A stretch of DNA of 64,000 nt from Austropuccinia psidii (GCA_023105745.1 JALGQZ010000004.1:9373951-9437950); one strand, 5' to 3'. Shown: positions 32,981 to 46,202, counted from the stretch's first letter. Notes: a model not told the origin generated them from the sequence alone. A program made the numbers and translations.

Positions 32981-35005
32981 TGTAAGGTTTGACTATGAAA
33001 CAATAAGTAAAAATTACTAATTTTTTACTTATTGTACTCTGAATGTCCTTATAATTGAAATAAATGAGATTAAAATAATAATAATAATAAAGAATTATTA
33101 TTATTATGGTGTAAAAATATTATATTATTAAATAAATATAATAATATAATTAATATTATAAAAGATTATAATATTGAAAATAATATATTAATATAAAATA
33201 ATTAATATATTATAAAGCTCTTTATTATTGTTACAAACAAATAATAAAGGCGTAAAAAATTGTTTTTGATAAATAAAAAACAATTAATAACGATAATATT
33301 ACCAATATTAAAGTTATATATTAATATAAATAGTATTTATATTAAATAAAGATTATTAAGAACAATAATAAAAGAGAAATTATTATAATAAGATGAAATA
33401 ACCTACTTTTAACACTTAAGATAATAATTTTGAGATATTTTATGCCAAAAGAATATAATACAACTTTTTCAAATTGTATTTACAATAAAAAATAAAGAAA
33501 TTTTACTAAAATTCTTGATTTTACGTGGAAATGAGTTTATAGAGAGATTTATACCAAAAACAATTAAAAAATTGATTTAATCACGTAAAAGTGGTGATTA
33601 ATAATAAGATGGTCTTTGGTCTTTAATAATATAAGAGTTTTATATATAAAGAATAAAGAAATTACCTTTTATTTAATTGATTTAATGTTTTTGATGCGTC
33701 TGAGGGGAAAATAGAGTAAAAAGAGCTCTATTTATAGTAAATACCTCCCTCCTAGAGTCCAACAGGCTTCTAGTAGACGTGTACTGATCATATCCACTGG
33801 AATTGATCAATATTTTAAGGTTTGAGGGTGATTACATCATGATCAAACCATCTTACATCATTATTGCACCATTATTTAAAGTTATCACTGTAACTTTAAG
33901 TTTGATGACATCAGAGGCTTGGCAAAACCCCAAATTTCGTGGATTTTATTAGTTTTAATCATAAACTAATAGTATTCACCAATTTTATCACTCTTGTGAC
34001 TGTTAAACTTAATTTAAGGTTACAGTAGGTGATCATAACTGCTCAATTTAAGCTCAAACTTTGATCTTCAATAACTTTTAAGATTTACACGCTACAGCAA
34101 TTCAGAGAGTGAATTCTGATAGCCTGACATAACCCTATTATGCTGCCAAGAGCTTATCATTACATCATCAAAACTCTAATTTTGATGATTTTTCTTGTAA
34201 CTCATCTTTTCTGTCGAAATTCAATATTTTAAACTTCAAACCTTGATTTCAGGGGGTTATACCCTGAATTTAATAATAAAAATTACATCATTCTTCACGA
34301 ATGAACTAGTAGAATCCAACTGTATACTTTTTTTTAAGTTTGGACCACTTTCACAACAAAGTGGTCAACAGCTCTGTTGATTTTTATCAATATTTCATCA
34401 TAGGTTTTAACCTTGTTTACAATTTGTAAAATAAAGTTCATATCTGTGTTCTTACAGTAATTACGTGGTGACTTTATTTTTGGTTCATCATTCTATCATG
34501 TATAGCTTAGAAGATATTAGCTATGATCCTTGAATATATGCGTTGACCAAAAAAGTGCATATATTCAGGATAATTCCTTAAGTATTGACTTTGAGAATTA
34601 GCTTATTAATTGTTTTATGTGTGGATTTTTATGGGGAATCCACTGGTACAATTTATTTCACATGTTGTTTCATTGGTTTCTGAGATAAATAGGATTTTAT
34701 GGTTTTTATAAGGAATTATACCTTATAATTCATTAAATATTGACTTTACAGATATGCCATAAAAATGGTATATGTGTATTTTTCCATGAGGAATCCAATG
34801 GTAAAATTTTTTTTTACATGTTTATTCATTGGTTTTTAAGTTAAACCAATTTTTGTGTTAATTTATGGTATTTTTGTATATTTAAGTAATTAATTTTAAT
34901 GTATAATTATTCTAAGTAATTTTAGTATAATTATATTAAAGGTATAATTATTCTTAATCTTTTTGTGACCTTATTGGGTATGTGGTCATATCTCAAAGGC
35001 TCACA
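32981..35005 (-). repeat. 3' LTR of D
   Basis: TGTAAGGTTTGAC to CAAAGGCTCACA on the plus strand (read on the minus strand, TGTGAGCCTTTGAG ... CCTTACA). It has AT-only simple sequence near 33070-33320 and TATAAATA on the minus strand at 33729-33736. Confidence 0.97.
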
Positions 35006-35026
35006 TTCCCTACCACCAAAAAAGAT
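35006..35026 (-). promoter_or_regulatory. Polypurine tract of D
   Basis: On the minus strand TTTTTTGGTGGTAGGGAA abuts the 3' LTR. C shows the same GGNGGTAGGGAA before its LTR. Confidence 0.75.
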
Positions 35027-35123
35027 TGTACCACAAGCTGATATGTATGATAAGGGTATCATCCACTGTCCTACCTCTTCAATAGACTTTGTTAGTCTTG
35101 AAGCTCAATAATGCTTAACTTTT

Positions 35124-38100
35124 TTATTTTTCAGGTTTTCTTTCATGTCTGAACCTTCTTAGTAGTTTATCAGCATTTGTTATATCTTTCTCAAGTAGCC
35201 ATTCATCTTCTTGAGTTGAATTTCTATACCTTACAAGGTATTCTCTTTCTTTTTTGTTTCTTGTCCTTCTTTCTTTAAGGGCTTTTACTATTTTCTTTTC
35301 TTCTCCTTCTTCCAAGGGGGGAATCTCAAGTGGGGGTTTATTTCTTAGTGGAAATAACTCTTTGTCACTTGAACTGTAAGGTTTTATCAGACTTACAGGG
35401 AAAGTTGGGTGTTTGTTCATTAGTTCACCTGTGAGTTCCAATTGCACAGCATTGGGTCCATGAAGTGCTTTTATCATAAATGGTCCTGCAAAGGAATCTT
35501 TCAATTTCTTTGGGCCTTTTATGTTATTTAAATTAAGGGTTGATACTAAAACCAAGTCCCCTATTTTGAAATCAGGTGGCTTATGACTTTTATCCCATCT
35601 TTCTTTTGCATATTGAAAAGAATCTTGCATGCATCTTTTTGCATGGTGTCTTGCTTTGTCAAGCATTATCTTGAAGCTGCTTGCTGTTGGATGTATGTCC
35701 ACTAAGTCCTTTTTGAGGGTATCATAAGGAAGCCTTGGATTCCAACCTTTCTCTAGCATTGCTGGTGTTTTGCCAGTAGAAGAATGGATTGATGTCTTAT
35801 ATGCCAATTCAAGTGCTGGTATTAGTGTACACCAATCATGGGTAGAACCATCAGAATCTTTGAATTCTATCCCATAAGCACAGAATCTTCTGATCATATC
35901 CTCTAGGGTCTGTATCATTCTTTCTGCTAAACCATCAGTTTGAGGATGATAAGCTGTTGAGAATGATAACTTTGTCCCAAACAGGTTATGGAGATTTGTC
36001 CATAATGCTGAAGTGAACTTTGGGTCTCTGTCACTTATAATATTTTGGAATAAGCCTGTGTGGCTAATGACTTTATTCCATATCATTATGGCTGTATCCA
36101 TAGCTGTGTCATCTTTATGACATGGTAAGAACATGGGAGTTTTGCTGTATCTGTCAACTAGCACTAGGCATGCATTATAACTCCTGTCTCCTCCTGGAGG
36201 TAAGGCTGTTACCCAATCCATATGAACTATTTCCCATGGGGATTTTGGTTCTTGGATTTGGATCATCATTCCAAATTTCTTTCCTGTGGCTCTGTTGGCT
36301 TTTTGACATCTGTCACAGGTCTGGCAGTACTCTGCAACATCTTTCTTCCAATTTGGCCACCAAGAACAGGTTTTCACCCTCTCTAGTGTCCTATCTTCTG
36401 AGAGATGTCCAGATGCAACACTATCATGACACTCATGTAAAATGGTGTTTATTAGTGTTCTGTCTGTTAAGGCCATAACACATGTGTGTTTTGTTCTATG
36501 GTAAAGGATTCCATCAAGGAGGTGAAATCTTCCTTCATCATATGCCTTTTTCCATATTTCATCTAGTTTTGTTGAAAGTGATGGATCTTTGCAGTCTTTC
36601 ATTAGAAGTTGGCTTAAGATATGGCAATTTTTGTCTGTCTTATAGCTTTCTTTAACTTGGTTAAAGAATTCTGTGCCAATGTCTGTAACACATATTCCTT
36701 CTATATGGTGCTCTTCTTGTGGTACCCATTCTGGATTGTCAGGGGTATTTGCTAGAGCCCATCTGCTGAGACCATCTGCATTTTTGTGAATATTTCCAGA
36801 TTTATGAACAATAGTCATATTTCCTCTATATTCCTGGATAGCAATTTGCCATCTTAGCATATGTCTGTTTGGAGTCTTCATATTTAATATTGATTTCACA
36901 GCATTACAGTCTGTGATTACATCAAATACTGTGCCATCCAAATAATAATGCAATTTTTCTAAAGCCCACACTAGGCATAAGCATTCCATTTGGCTTGCTC
37001 CATACCTTGCTTCTGTTGGCTTTATTTGCCTTGAAATGAAACAAATTGGTCCTTCCACTGGTTTATCATTGATAATTTGTGTTTGGTGAAGTGCAGCACC
37101 TAGTCCTTCTCCACAAGCATCAATGTACAGTTTGAAGGGTTGTTTCCAATCTGGCATTAGGAGAAATGGGGCATTTGTTAAGGAATTTTTCAATTCTTCA
37201 TATGCCTTGACTCTTTCTTCTGTCATCTCATAGACTGTTTGTTGGTCACATAGCTTATACAAGGATTTAGCAATCTTTGCAAAGTCCTTTATATGCTGTC
37301 TATAGTAACCAGCAAATCCTAGAAATGATTGCATTTCTTTTTTGGTTTGAGGCATTGGTTTAAGTAGTACTGCTGCTACTTTTTTTTTGTCTATGCCTAG
37401 ACTAAGTCCAGATACCACATGTCCTAGTGCTTTTAATTCACTATATGCAAAATGACACTTTTTCAAGGAAATTTTCATATTCACTTGAACTATTTTCTGT
37501 AGTACCCTTTCTAGTCTTGTAAGGTGATTTTCCCAAGTTTCTGAGCAAACTATAATATCATCAATATAGATAATTAACCATCCTTCTGATAATTCTTCAG
37601 GAAATATGGTATTCATCATTCTTTGATAATGGGAAGGTGCATTTTTTATCCCAAATGGCATTCTTAAGTATTCAAAAATTCCACAATGGACTATTATTCT
37701 TAGTAGTTTCTTGGCATTGTCTGTTAAGACATTTTGATGAAAACCTTTAAGAGCATCCATAGCTGTGATGAACTTAGCTTTTGACAATTGGGTCAATGTC
37801 TCATGGATTCTGGGTATTGGATATCTGTCTGGAATGGTATAGGTATTCAGGGCTCTGAAGTCTCCTACCATCCTTGACTTTCCATTATGCCAAGTTATAA
37901 TGACAGGTGTAGTAACTTCTACTTGTTCATTATGTCCAACCTTTCTTAATACTCCAAGGTCCATTAATTCTTTAATGTGTACCTCTAAGGCTTCTCTAGC
38001 TCTTGGACTGGCTGGATAAGCAGGTCTTCTTAATAAAGGTGGGTAAGGCTTTTCTACATTAAGAATTATATCCACTTCATGTCCAATTATGGCACCTAGT

Positions 38101-39845
38101 GGCTCTTTGTCAGTTGCAAAGGCATTTTTATACTTAAATAAGAGGTCAATCAATTTTTCTTTCATTTTTTCTGTTAATTCTTGATTGAATTCTGCCTCTT
38201 TAAGTTGTTCAGATATAAAAATTTCTTTTTCTGGAATTTTTTCTTCCTTCTTAATAACTGTGATTTGTTTTTTGTTATTTAAGAAGCCAAACTTTTGTCT
38301 TTTGTTATCTCCTATGGTAAAATATCTGTCTTTTTGGTTGGAGATATCTATACCATAGATTGATAAGTAGTCATTCCCAAGTATGAAATGATTACTAGTA
38401 CAGTTGTCCATTACTACAAACTCTACTTTAATTCTGACACATTGTGAGGGTTGAGGAAAAATTAGTGTTAAATCAATTATTCCAAGGGGCTTCATGCTCT
38501 CACTTGCACTACTAAATTTGACACCTTGTATTGGCATAAGTTTTTCTTGCCAATTTGGGACAATGGTTTTTAAATAACTTTTGCCAACACAATGGCAATA
38601 TGCTCCTGTATCCAAGTTAACTTTTCCTTCCTGGTTATCAACCATAACAATACTTATACTTGATTTTCCAGCTGTATATCCCATTCCTCTTGCAGGTTTG
38701 GTTCTATACATTTTGGCATCTTGTATGTTTGTCAGGTTTGTGTCAGATGTTCCAACTTGTGGTAAGTTTGAATTAACATCCAGTACTTCATAAATTAAGT
38801 CAATATTATTAATTTGTGCATTAATTATATTGATTTTATCACTTTCAGAGCTTTCTGACTCTTCTGTCTCATTCTCAGAGTCAGATTCCTCTTCTTTGTC
38901 ATTGTGGCTTTCTGTTTCCAGGATTTCATTAATTTTTGCTTTTTTAAAGCAATTATTGGCTAAGTGTCCAATACCTCCACATTTATGGCATTTTCTTTGC
39001 TCATTATTGTTGGATGTATTGGGCTTAAAGGATTCTTTTGATTTATCTTTTTTGATAAATTGTTTATTTGGGCTTTTAATGTCCAATTTTTTCCAAGTCC
39101 TGCCAATTTTTGTTCTTGTCACTATATCTTCTAGTGCATTTATATACTCTTCTGTGGAGCATGGTTCTATACATCTGCTTCTTAGGGCATGTTCTAGTTC
39201 CCCTCCACATTTTTTAAGTATTTTCATATGCACCATCTTCTGTGACATTTCTGGGTATAGTGCATTAAGTCTTTCAACTTGTTTTAAGAACCAAGTTAAA
39301 GGTTTGTCTTTCTCTGGGTCAAAGAAAGAGTTTTCAAATGCATTTTCTATCTTATACCTCCAGGCATCATTTGCCCACTTGGTGATTATTTCTTGTTTCC
39401 ACCAAGACCAGGTATTTTTACCATTTGTTTGTCTTATGCCATAATACCATCTTTTTGCAGATTTCTCAAACAAAGAATGTAATCTTGCAGTGATTAATTC
39501 ATCTGGTATAGCATAATCTTCTTGTAACATGTCAATTGTTTTAATGAATGACATGTGGTCATATTCACCTTCTCCTGTGAATGTTGGCCATTCTTTCAAT
39601 TGAGGTGCTTCCTTCATTAAGACTTGGTTACTATCTTGGTGACTCAAGTCTGTTATGAAAGGATTTGACAATTCCTCTTTTGTTTTAACAGGGCTTCTTA
39701 TATGAGAAAATGGTGTTGATAACTTTGGCATATTTAAATTAGCCTCATTAATTTTATCCATTTTTTCAGTGATAAGTCTTATTTCACTCTGAATATCATC
39801 TTTCAGATGCATTCTTGCTTCATCACTTTTTTCCACATGGTCCAA
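35124..39845 (-). CDS. Gag-Pol of D, open part (1,573 residues)
   Basis: Open from an internal ATG at 39845; the true protein is longer but the upstream frame has TAA at 39861-39863. Capsid-like domain from ~83 ([18 protein letters not shown]); CCHC ~284-297 ([14 protein letters not shown]); protease ~409 ([11 protein letters not shown], active site intact); RT ~590-790 with YIDD ~758; RNase H ~905-1025 ([15 protein letters not shown]). The integrase finger is at ~1140-1180 ([15 protein letters not shown]) and the core MDW ~1209, SDRDPKF ~1271, [11 protein letters not shown] ~1305. A weak chromodomain is at ~1530-1557 ([18 protein letters not shown]). All catalytic residues I can check are present. 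Only the Gag stop(s) appear to disable it. Confidence 0.92.
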   Translation of the reverse strand: MDHVEKSDEARMHLKDDIQSEIRLITEKMDKINEANLNMPKLSTPFSHIRSPVKTKEELSNPFITDLSHQDSNQVLMKEAPQLKEWPTFTGEGEYDHMSFIKTIDMLQEDYAIPDELITARLHSLFEKSAKRWYYGIRQTNGKNTWSWWKQEIITKWANDAWRYKIENAFENSFFDPEKDKPLTWFLKQVERLNALYPEMSQKMVHMKILKKCGGELEHALRSRCIEPCSTEEYINALEDIVTRTKIGRTWKKLDIKSPNKQFIKKDKSKESFKPNTSNNNEQRKCHKCGGIGHLANNCFKKAKINEILETESHNDKEEESDSENETEESESSESDKINIINAQINNIDLIYEVLDVNSNLPQVGTSDTNLTNIQDAKMYRTKPARGMGYTAGKSSISIVMVDNQEGKVNLDTGAYCHCVGKSYLKTIVPNWQEKLMPIQGVKFSSASESMKPLGIIDLTLIFPQPSQCVRIKVEFVVMDNCTSNHFILGNDYLSIYGIDISNQKDRYFTIGDNKRQKFGFLNNKKQITVIKKEEKIPEKEIFISEQLKEAEFNQELTEKMKEKLIDLLFKYKNAFATDKEPLGAIIGHEVDIILNVEKPYPPLLRRPAYPASPRAREALEVHIKELMDLGVLRKVGHNEQVEVTTPVIITWHNGKSRMVGDFRALNTYTIPDRYPIPRIHETLTQLSKAKFITAMDALKGFHQNVLTDNAKKLLRIIVHCGIFEYLRMPFGIKNAPSHYQRMMNTIFPEELSEGWLIIYIDDIIVCSETWENHLTRLERVLQKIVQVNMKISLKKCHFAYSELKALGHVVSGLSLGIDKKKVAAVLLKPMPQTKKEMQSFLGFAGYYRQHIKDFAKIAKSLYKLCDQQTVYEMTEERVKAYEELKNSLTNAPFLLMPDWKQPFKLYIDACGEGLGAALHQTQIINDKPVEGPICFISRQIKPTEARYGASQMECLCLVWALEKLHYYLDGTVFDVITDCNAVKSILNMKTPNRHMLRWQIAIQEYRGNMTIVHKSGNIHKNADGLSRWALANTPDNPEWVPQEEHHIEGICVTDIGTEFFNQVKESYKTDKNCHILSQLLMKDCKDPSLSTKLDEIWKKAYDEGRFHLLDGILYHRTKHTCVMALTDRTLINTILHECHDSVASGHLSEDRTLERVKTCSWWPNWKKDVAEYCQTCDRCQKANRATGKKFGMMIQIQEPKSPWEIVHMDWVTALPPGGDRSYNACLVLVDRYSKTPMFLPCHKDDTAMDTAIMIWNKVISHTGLFQNIISDRDPKFTSALWTNLHNLFGTKLSFSTAYHPQTDGLAERMIQTLEDMIRRFCAYGIEFKDSDGSTHDWCTLIPALELAYKTSIHSSTGKTPAMLEKGWNPRLPYDTLKKDLVDIHPTASSFKIMLDKARHHAKRCMQDSFQYAKERWDKSHKPPDFKIGDLVLVSTLNLNNIKGPKKLKDSFAGPFMIKALHGPNAVQLELTGELMNKHPTFPVSLIKPYSSSDKELFPLRNKPPLEIPPLEEGEEKKIVKALKERRTRNKKEREYLVRYRNSTQEDEWLLEKDITNADKLLRRFRHERKPEK

Positions 39846-39860
39846 AAGTAATTTTTGGTG

Positions 39861-40922
39861 TTATGAAGTCTTTTCTTCAAATTTTTCTACAGAAATACTT
39901 AATTTATTCAATTTTTCTGTAAGATTGTCAATACTCACATCATAATTGATTGTCAAAGTTTTGTCTTTGATATCTTTTATGTATTTATACAATTCTTGTT
40001 GTCCTTGTATTAATTTTTGAGTATTGTCAATTAAATTCTTTGGTTTATTATTTTCAACAATAAACTTAATGTTGTCAATTTCTTTCTTGTTTTGCACAAC
40101 AATTTTTGTTAAAGAAGATAAATTGTTATTTATTTCTTGTAGTGATAATAAACTGTCTTTAATTTCTTTTAGAGGTAATATACTATTTTTAATTTCTGTT
40201 AAAGTATTTACAACATCTTTGGACAAGGTTATTTCTTTGGGAAATGAGGTTGTCTCATTCTTTGCTCTTCCTTGTCCTTGAATTCCATCAAGGTTCTGGC
40301 CATGTTGAAAACATTGTCCATGGCATCCTTTTGGATTCTTGGGATTCTGTAGCTCGGGGAATATGGTTTCCTCCAATGCTTTTTCTTATTCTTCTTCCCT
40401 TCTTGGGGAAGTGGGTTGGCTTGGGGCTTGCTGGTAGAAGCTACTGGGGCTTCTTCCTTGGTTGCCTCCCTCTTTTTGGCATGGTAATCCTTGATTTTTT
40501 TGATTTGAGGTTTGGATGACAGTGGATTCCATCCATTGGAGTATTTCACTATCTCCTCCTCTTTGAGGAACTTTTTCAGGATGTGCCAGGAGTTCATCAC
40601 TCCCTGGTGTATTTGAGGCAACATTTCCCAATCTTTGTCCTTGTACACTGTGCAATACTGTTTGTACTGGCTCATGTAGATGTCTATTTGAGCCCTCTGA
40701 ATGTGATTTGTACCTGTTTGAGTTACTCATACTTAGTTCTAATTCAGGCTCAGATATCATGGGCATTTCTGGGACTTGCCTTTGGGATAAGGCACTTCCT
40801 TGTGTGGATTCTGTTCCACTGGGGATATTGCCCTTTCTTTTCCCTTTTGAGGGATCAATTCTACCTCTGAGTCCAGCTCCATCTGATTGGATGGAGTATT
40901 GGGAACCTCTTCTGGTAGTCAT
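39861..40922 (-). pseudogene. Gag-Pol frame of D upstream of the open part
   Basis: In the same phase as the 35124-39845 frame: ATG at 40922 (MTTRRGSQYSIQ), stop TAA at 40386-40388, then open to TAA at 39861-39863. The second part has Asn/Lys/Ile-rich coiled-coil text. The first stop lies where ORF-X overlaps and would be harmless if Gag-Pol is reached by frameshift from ORF-X. The second stop would not. Confidence 0.65.
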
Positions 40923-41212
40923 AATTAAAGAATAAGAAAAAATAAAAGTATTTTAGAATAAAAATTCTTTTATGGCAATTATAAAAAGAGGTGCTCACCT
41001 TCAGAGTCTTGAATGGTGGGTCCTGGAAAGTCTAATTTCTTAGCTTTCTTTCTTTTGGTGATAACTGGTGTTGGAGAACTTTGACAAGTTTCTTCCACCA
41101 ACCTCTCAACAGTAGCTTGGTTATCTTCTGTTGGGTTATCTTCAAACACTAAAAAAGACAAATAAATATAAGTCTTTATATAAGAAGTGTTATTTTTGGC
41201 AAGATATGGCAA
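40229..41212 (-). CDS. ORF-X of D: predicted three-exon protein, intact
   Basis: Predicted join on the minus strand of 41212-40999, 40911-40780 and 40713-40229, about 276 residues if the ATG at 41212 is used. Intron 1 (87 bases) runs GTGAGC..ACCAG. Intron 2 (66 bases) runs GCAAGT..AACAG, the consensus form of a GC-AG intron. Both leave phase 1 and all three exons are open. Exon 1 is acidic then basic (KRKKAKKLDFPG, possibly nuclear-localising). Exon 2 reads EVPNTPSNQMELD. Exon 3 contains DIYMSQYKQYC, DWEMLPQIHQGVMNSW, LKKFLK, a basic linker and YRIPRIQKDAMDNVFNMART. TTTTTTAG just before GTTTGAAGAT may be another acceptor, so the true start is uncertain. No known family recognised. Confidence 0.6.
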
Positions 41213-41630
41213 TTTTCCACGTAGAAATTGCTTTATATCTTAAAAAATTGAAATAAAATAAAGAAATGAATAAAAATGAATAAAAATAACTTTTTTTATT
41301 GGTTTTTAATATTTTTTAATATTTTTTATGTATTTTTTATTTTTTTAAAGAATAAAATAAAAAAGAATATGATTCTTATAAAATTAAATCATAATAAAAT
41401 TATTTTTAATTTATAAAATATCTTTTTTAATCACTAGAGTCACTCAAAGAAAGCTCTTGCAAGTCTAAGGATGTGAAAAACCACGTGTAAGACAGTACAA
41501 TTGCTTTCCAAATGCCTCAATAGCTTTTAAAATCAATAAAATATAAAATTATTATATAATTTATGATTATAAATATAATTTATCATTGGATAAACCCAAA
41601 TAGAATCTTTTTAAAGGTCTTTTAAGTAAA

Positions 41631-41649
41631 TATCACGGCCAGGCCCCCA
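41631..41649 (-). promoter_or_regulatory. Primer-binding site of D
   Basis: Minus-strand TGGGGGCCTGGCCGTGATA two bases after the LTR, the best match to the shared PBS. Confidence 0.7.
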
Positions 41650-41651
41650 AA

Positions 41652-43675
41652 TGTAAGGTTTGACTATGAAACAATAAGTAAAAATTACTAATTTTTTACT
41701 TATTGTACTCTGAATGTCCTTATAATTGAAATAAATGAGATTAAAATAATAATAATAATAAAGAATTATTATTATTATGGCGTAAAATTATTATATTATT
41801 AAATAAATATAATAATATAATTAATATTATAAAAGATTATAATATTGAAAATAATATATTAATTTAAAATAATTAATGTATTATAAAGCTCTTTATTATT
41901 GTTACAAACAAATAATAAAGGCGTAAAAAATTGTTTTTTATAAATAAAAAACAATTAATAACAATAATATTACCAATATTAAAGTTATATATTAATATAA
42001 ATACTATTTATATTAAATAAAGATTATTAAGAACAATAATAAAAGAGAAATTATTATAATAAGATGAAATAACCTACTTTTAACACTTAAGATAATAATT
42101 TTGAGATATTTTACGCCAAAAGAATATAATACAACTTTTTCAAATTGTATTTACAATAAAAAATAAAGAAATTTTACTAAAATTCTTGATTTTACGTGGA
42201 AATGAGTTTATAGAGGGATTTATAACAAAAACAATTAAAAAATTGATTTAATCACGTAAAAGTGGTGATTAATAATAATATGGTCTTTGGTCTTTAATAA
42301 TATAAGAGTTTTATATATAAAGAATAAAGAAATTACCTTTTATTTAATTGATTTAATGTTTTTGATGCGTCTGAGGGGAAAATAGAGTAAAAAGAGCTCT
42401 ATTTATAGTAAATACCTCCCTCCTAGAGTCCAACAGGCTTCTAGTAGACGTGTACTGATCATATCCACTGGAATTGATCAATATTTTAAGGTTTGAGGGT
42501 GATTACATCATGATCAAACCATCTTACATCATTATTGCACCATTATTTAAAGTTATCACTGTAACTTTAAGTTTGATGACATCAGAGGCTTGGCAGAACC
42601 CCAAATTTCGTGGATTTTATTAGTTTTAATAATAAACTAATAGTATTCACCAATTTTATCACTCTTGTGACTGTTAAACTTAATTTAAGGTTACAGTAGG
42701 TGATCATAACTGCTCAATTTAAGCTCAAACTTTGATCTTCAATAACTTTTAAGATTTACACGCTACAGCAATTCAGAGAGTGAATTCTGATAGCCTGACA
42801 TAACCCTATTATGCTGCCAAGAGCTTATCATTACATCATCAAAACTCTAATTTTGATGATTTTTCTTGTAACTCATCTTTTCTGTCGAAATTCAATATTT
42901 TAAACTTCAAACCTTGATTTCAGGGGGTTATACCCTGAATTTAATAATAAAAATTACATCATTCTTCACGAATGAACTAGTAGAATCCAACTGTATACTT
43001 TTTTTTAAGTTTGGACCACTTTAACAACAAAGTGGTCAACAGCTCTGTTGATTTTTATCAATATTTCATCATAGGTTTTAACCTTGTTTATAATTTGTAA
43101 AATAAAGTTCATATCTGTGTTCTTACAGTAATTACGTGGTGACTTTATTTTTGGTTCATCATTCTATCATGTATAGTTTAGAAGATATTAGCTATGATCC
43201 TTGAATATATGCGTTGACCAAAAAAGTGCATATATTCAGGATAATTCCTTAAGTATTGACTTTGAGAATTAGCTTATTAATTGTTTTATGTGTGGAATTT
43301 TATGGGGAATCCACTGGTACAATTTCTTTTACATGTTGTTTCATTGGATTCTGAGATAAATAGGATTTTATGGTTTTTATAAGGAATTATACCTTATAAT
43401 TCATTAAATATTGACTTTACAGATATGCCATAAAAATGGTATATGTGTATTTTTCCATGAGGAATCCAATGGTATAATTTTTTTTGCATGTTTATTCATT
43501 GGTTTTTAAGTTAAACCAATTTTTGTGTTAATTTATGGTATTTTTGTATATTTAAGTAATTAATTTTAATGTATAATTATTCTAAGTAATTTTAGTATAA
43601 TTATATTAAAGGTATAATTATTCTTAATCTTTTTGTGACCTTATTGGGTATGTGGTCATATCTCAAAGGCTCACA
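41652..43675 (-). repeat. 5' LTR of D
   Basis: 2,024 bp, the same ends as the 3' LTR. It has a near-perfect stem-loop CAATAAGTAAAAATTAC...TTACTTATTG at 41672-41705, just inside the U5 end. Confidence 0.97.
42400..42407 (-). promoter_or_regulatory. Probable TATA box of D
   Basis: Minus-strand TATAAATA, 1,269 bases from the LTR start and duplicated in the other LTR (33729-33736). Confidence 0.55.
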
Positions 43676-43680
43676 TACCC
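43676..43680. repeat. Target site duplication of D, right copy (TACCC)
   Basis: Direct copy of 32976-32980 following the D LTR end CTCACA. Confidence 0.95.
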
Positions 43681-43875
43681 CCACTTCATCTAAGTGAGGA
43701 AAAGAAGGTACTAAAAGTCTTGAAAGAAAGAAGACTTAGGGGAAAAAATGAAAGAGAATACTTAGTCAGGTACAAAAATCCACAACATGAAGATGAATGG
43801 ATTGTAGAAAGCAAAATACCTGATTCCCAAAATGTTCTTAGAAGATTCAGACATGAGAGAAGACCTATTCCTTAA
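43681..43875 (+). pseudogene. C-terminus of C Gag-Pol (chromodomain-like)
   Basis: Continues C's frame after D: SEEKKVLKVLKERRLRG, then [20 protein letters not shown] and [12 protein letters not shown] before TAA at 43873-43875. The EYLVRY..DEW core is a weak chromodomain, equivalent to A1 residues 1930-1965. It would help direct integration to chromatin. No damage in this piece itself. Confidence 0.85.
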
Positions 43876-43989
43876 TAAGTTTGAATTGTGTGCTTTACAT
43901 ACTTGAACAGTATAGGTAGAAAGGTTGGACAGTGGATTATAACCCCCCCAAATAGCTTGGGGGTATACTACAAAAGAAAAATTGTAGTA

Positions 43990-44013
43990 CAATTTTTTTT
44001 TGGCGGTAGGGAA
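43990..44013 (+). promoter_or_regulatory. Polypurine tract of C
   Basis: TTTTTTTTTGGCGGTAGGGAA immediately before the LTR. Confidence 0.75.
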
Positions 44014-46202
44014 TGTGAGCCTTTGAGGTATGTATAACATACCCATAAGGCCACAAATGATTTTATAAACAGTTAATTTTGTCTTAAACAGACTTTTTAG
44101 TTGAAATTAAAATAAAAAATAACAAAAGATAAGTATAACTGTTTTTTGGATAAACAAAGTTATAAATATTATGTCATTTTTGGATTCTACACCAAAAATG
44201 ACCTAGGGTACATCCATAAGGTGTTATACCCAAAAATACTTATTTCTTGTGTTATTAGAAGATTTAAGAATCTCACAGTACTAATGTAACTTTCTAACAT
44301 TTTTTCAAAATTGTTAAATTTAAGCTTAAATAAGCTTAAATTTAAAGTTGCATAAGGTTAATGCAAACTTACCAAAATTTTAGTTAAAATTAAGGTGTTG
44401 TGTATATTTACTGAATTGGCTAAGGATTTGCCATACAGAATTTAAATCCTGCGTGAGCTCAATTTAAAAGGGTTTAAGACCATAGTATGGCTTTAAATAA
44501 ATAAAAGGGCAAAATCCACGCAAAATGGTGGGACAAAGGAAAAAGACCAAATAGAGCTGGGATACCCAACTTTTTGGATCTGCAATGATTCAATTAAGGT
44601 TTTCCACCTGTATTCAAGAATTTTCAACCTAATTTAAACTTTAAGATTAGACTTTGATCCAACCTTAAGGTTTAAACTGGTTTTATCCCAATTTGGACAG
44701 GAATTTCAAGCTTCCAAAGGGTAAATCCCAATATGCAGGCTTGAAATAAAGGTTTTAAGAACTGTCAAAGCTTAATAAAGCTTAAAAACCTTAAATAAGC
44801 TTAAAACTTTAAGGTTACAAGCATTAAAACCTTATCAAAAGTTAAGGTTTGGTGTGTACTGCTATTTTACGTGGAAAAATAGCAATAACTTCAAAAATTC
44901 ATTAGAAATCCAATTCTTAATGGATTTGCTTAAAAATTTCACACAGCTTAGAATTTAATATTATCTACATATAAATTAAATTTTAAGTATCTCTCCTAAA
45001 TAAATTTCCTGGGTAATTAGACTGGAATATTACTCTTTTAATTAAGCTCAAAGAAAATTATGATTTCTTTAAAAATTAATTAAGAATTGAGTTTAAGAGA
45101 TTTCTGCTTGAAACTCTATTTTTAAGTTTCTCATGTGATGAAATTTAATATAAATAAACTTATTTCATATTAAAACATAAAATAATTAATCTAAATGAGG
45201 ATCAAAGTTACTTGGAGTTAAGAATAACACTGGTAACTTTGAATTGGAATTAAAAACAAGTTGCCTTAAGTTAAGAACTTTGTTTTTAAGCATGGTTTTT
45301 CAGTTTTGACTTGAGCACGCCCTCAATATTCATTATGAATCATGAGAGCTGCTCTGAAGACATAAAAAGAGTATTTTCATCATTGTTTTTGTCCATCATT
45401 CATTATCAATCCAATCATATTAGAAATTTAAACAGGTAGAGTTTTATTATTTATAAAATCTTATTATTAAATTAATTCTTAAGTTATTTTATTCTTTATT
45501 GATTGTAAATTAAAGAATTGAAATCAAAAAATTCAGATTATTGTTGTAATCATCAATAATATATTTTTATATTATAAAATTATCATCTTAAATATCTTTT
45601 AAGATCCACAAATTCCTCTCAAAAACTCTTTAATTATAATTTTATTATAAAAATTTGTTTTATCTTTGAAAAATATTGATTTTTTGCGTGTTTTTAACTT
45701 ATAATTATTATTTAATATAATAACTGTTGTTGTTTGACTTATTGTATTCAATAAATATTATAAGTAAGTTTTCTTTCAAGTTCTATATTTTTTTATCTAG
45801 TAGTAGTTTTTTTATATAGAGTTTTATTCTATAAGAATTATTTCTGCACAGTGTGTGTTATAATTCTCTTATAAATAGTATTCATATTACTTATAAGTGG
45901 TTAATATTCATATTTTCCAGGTGTAATTGTCCCATTAAGAGATTTACACTTTTTTTTGTTATAACTGTCAGTGAATATAACAATAATAGAATAATTATAA
46001 TTTATTATAATTATTATTATTATTTTATTATTATATTTTTATAATAATAATTAAATTTATTTTTTTATATAATTATTTTTTTAATAATTATATTTAAGTT
46101 TGTGGTTATAATATTTTGTTATATTATATATTTCTACTGAGGACAGTCATAGTACTCTTGATTTCGCTACTATTATCAAGAGTTTCATAGACAAACCTTA
46201 CA
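44014..46202 (+). repeat. 3' LTR of C
   Basis: TGTGAGCCTTTGAGGTATG to CAAACCTTACA, ~2.19 kb. It differs from the 5' LTR at many more positions than in A or D, in keeping with an older insertion. Stem-loop CTCTTGAT...ATCAAGAG at 46155-46182. Confidence 0.93.

Larger units (their letters stand above)
32981..43675 (-). mobile_element. LTR retrotransposon D (gypsy), inserted in C
   Basis: 10,695 bp with LTRs of 2,025 and 2,024 bp, PBS, ORF-X, Gag-Pol and polypurine tract, and a TACCC duplication. LTRs differ at only a few positions by eye, so this is the youngest of the B-C-D nest, as the nesting also requires. Confidence 0.97.
24561..46202 (+). mobile_element. LTR retrotransposon C (gypsy), decayed, inserted in B and host of D
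   Basis: LTRs at 24561-26711 and 44014-46202, with a GTTTT duplication outside. All gypsy domains are present but carry several stops and a frameshift. D is inserted at 32981-43675. Without D the element is ~10.9 kb. Confidence 0.93.

Noticed and set aside
33060..33350. ATT/AAT-rich block in D LTR, considered as a replication origin or CRISPR-like array
   Set aside because: Only simple AT sequence with short inverted repeats; no spaced direct repeats.
38830..39444. 204-residue plus-strand frame in D
   Set aside because: Antisense of the Gag/CCHC region; Ser/Leu/Phe-rich shadow.
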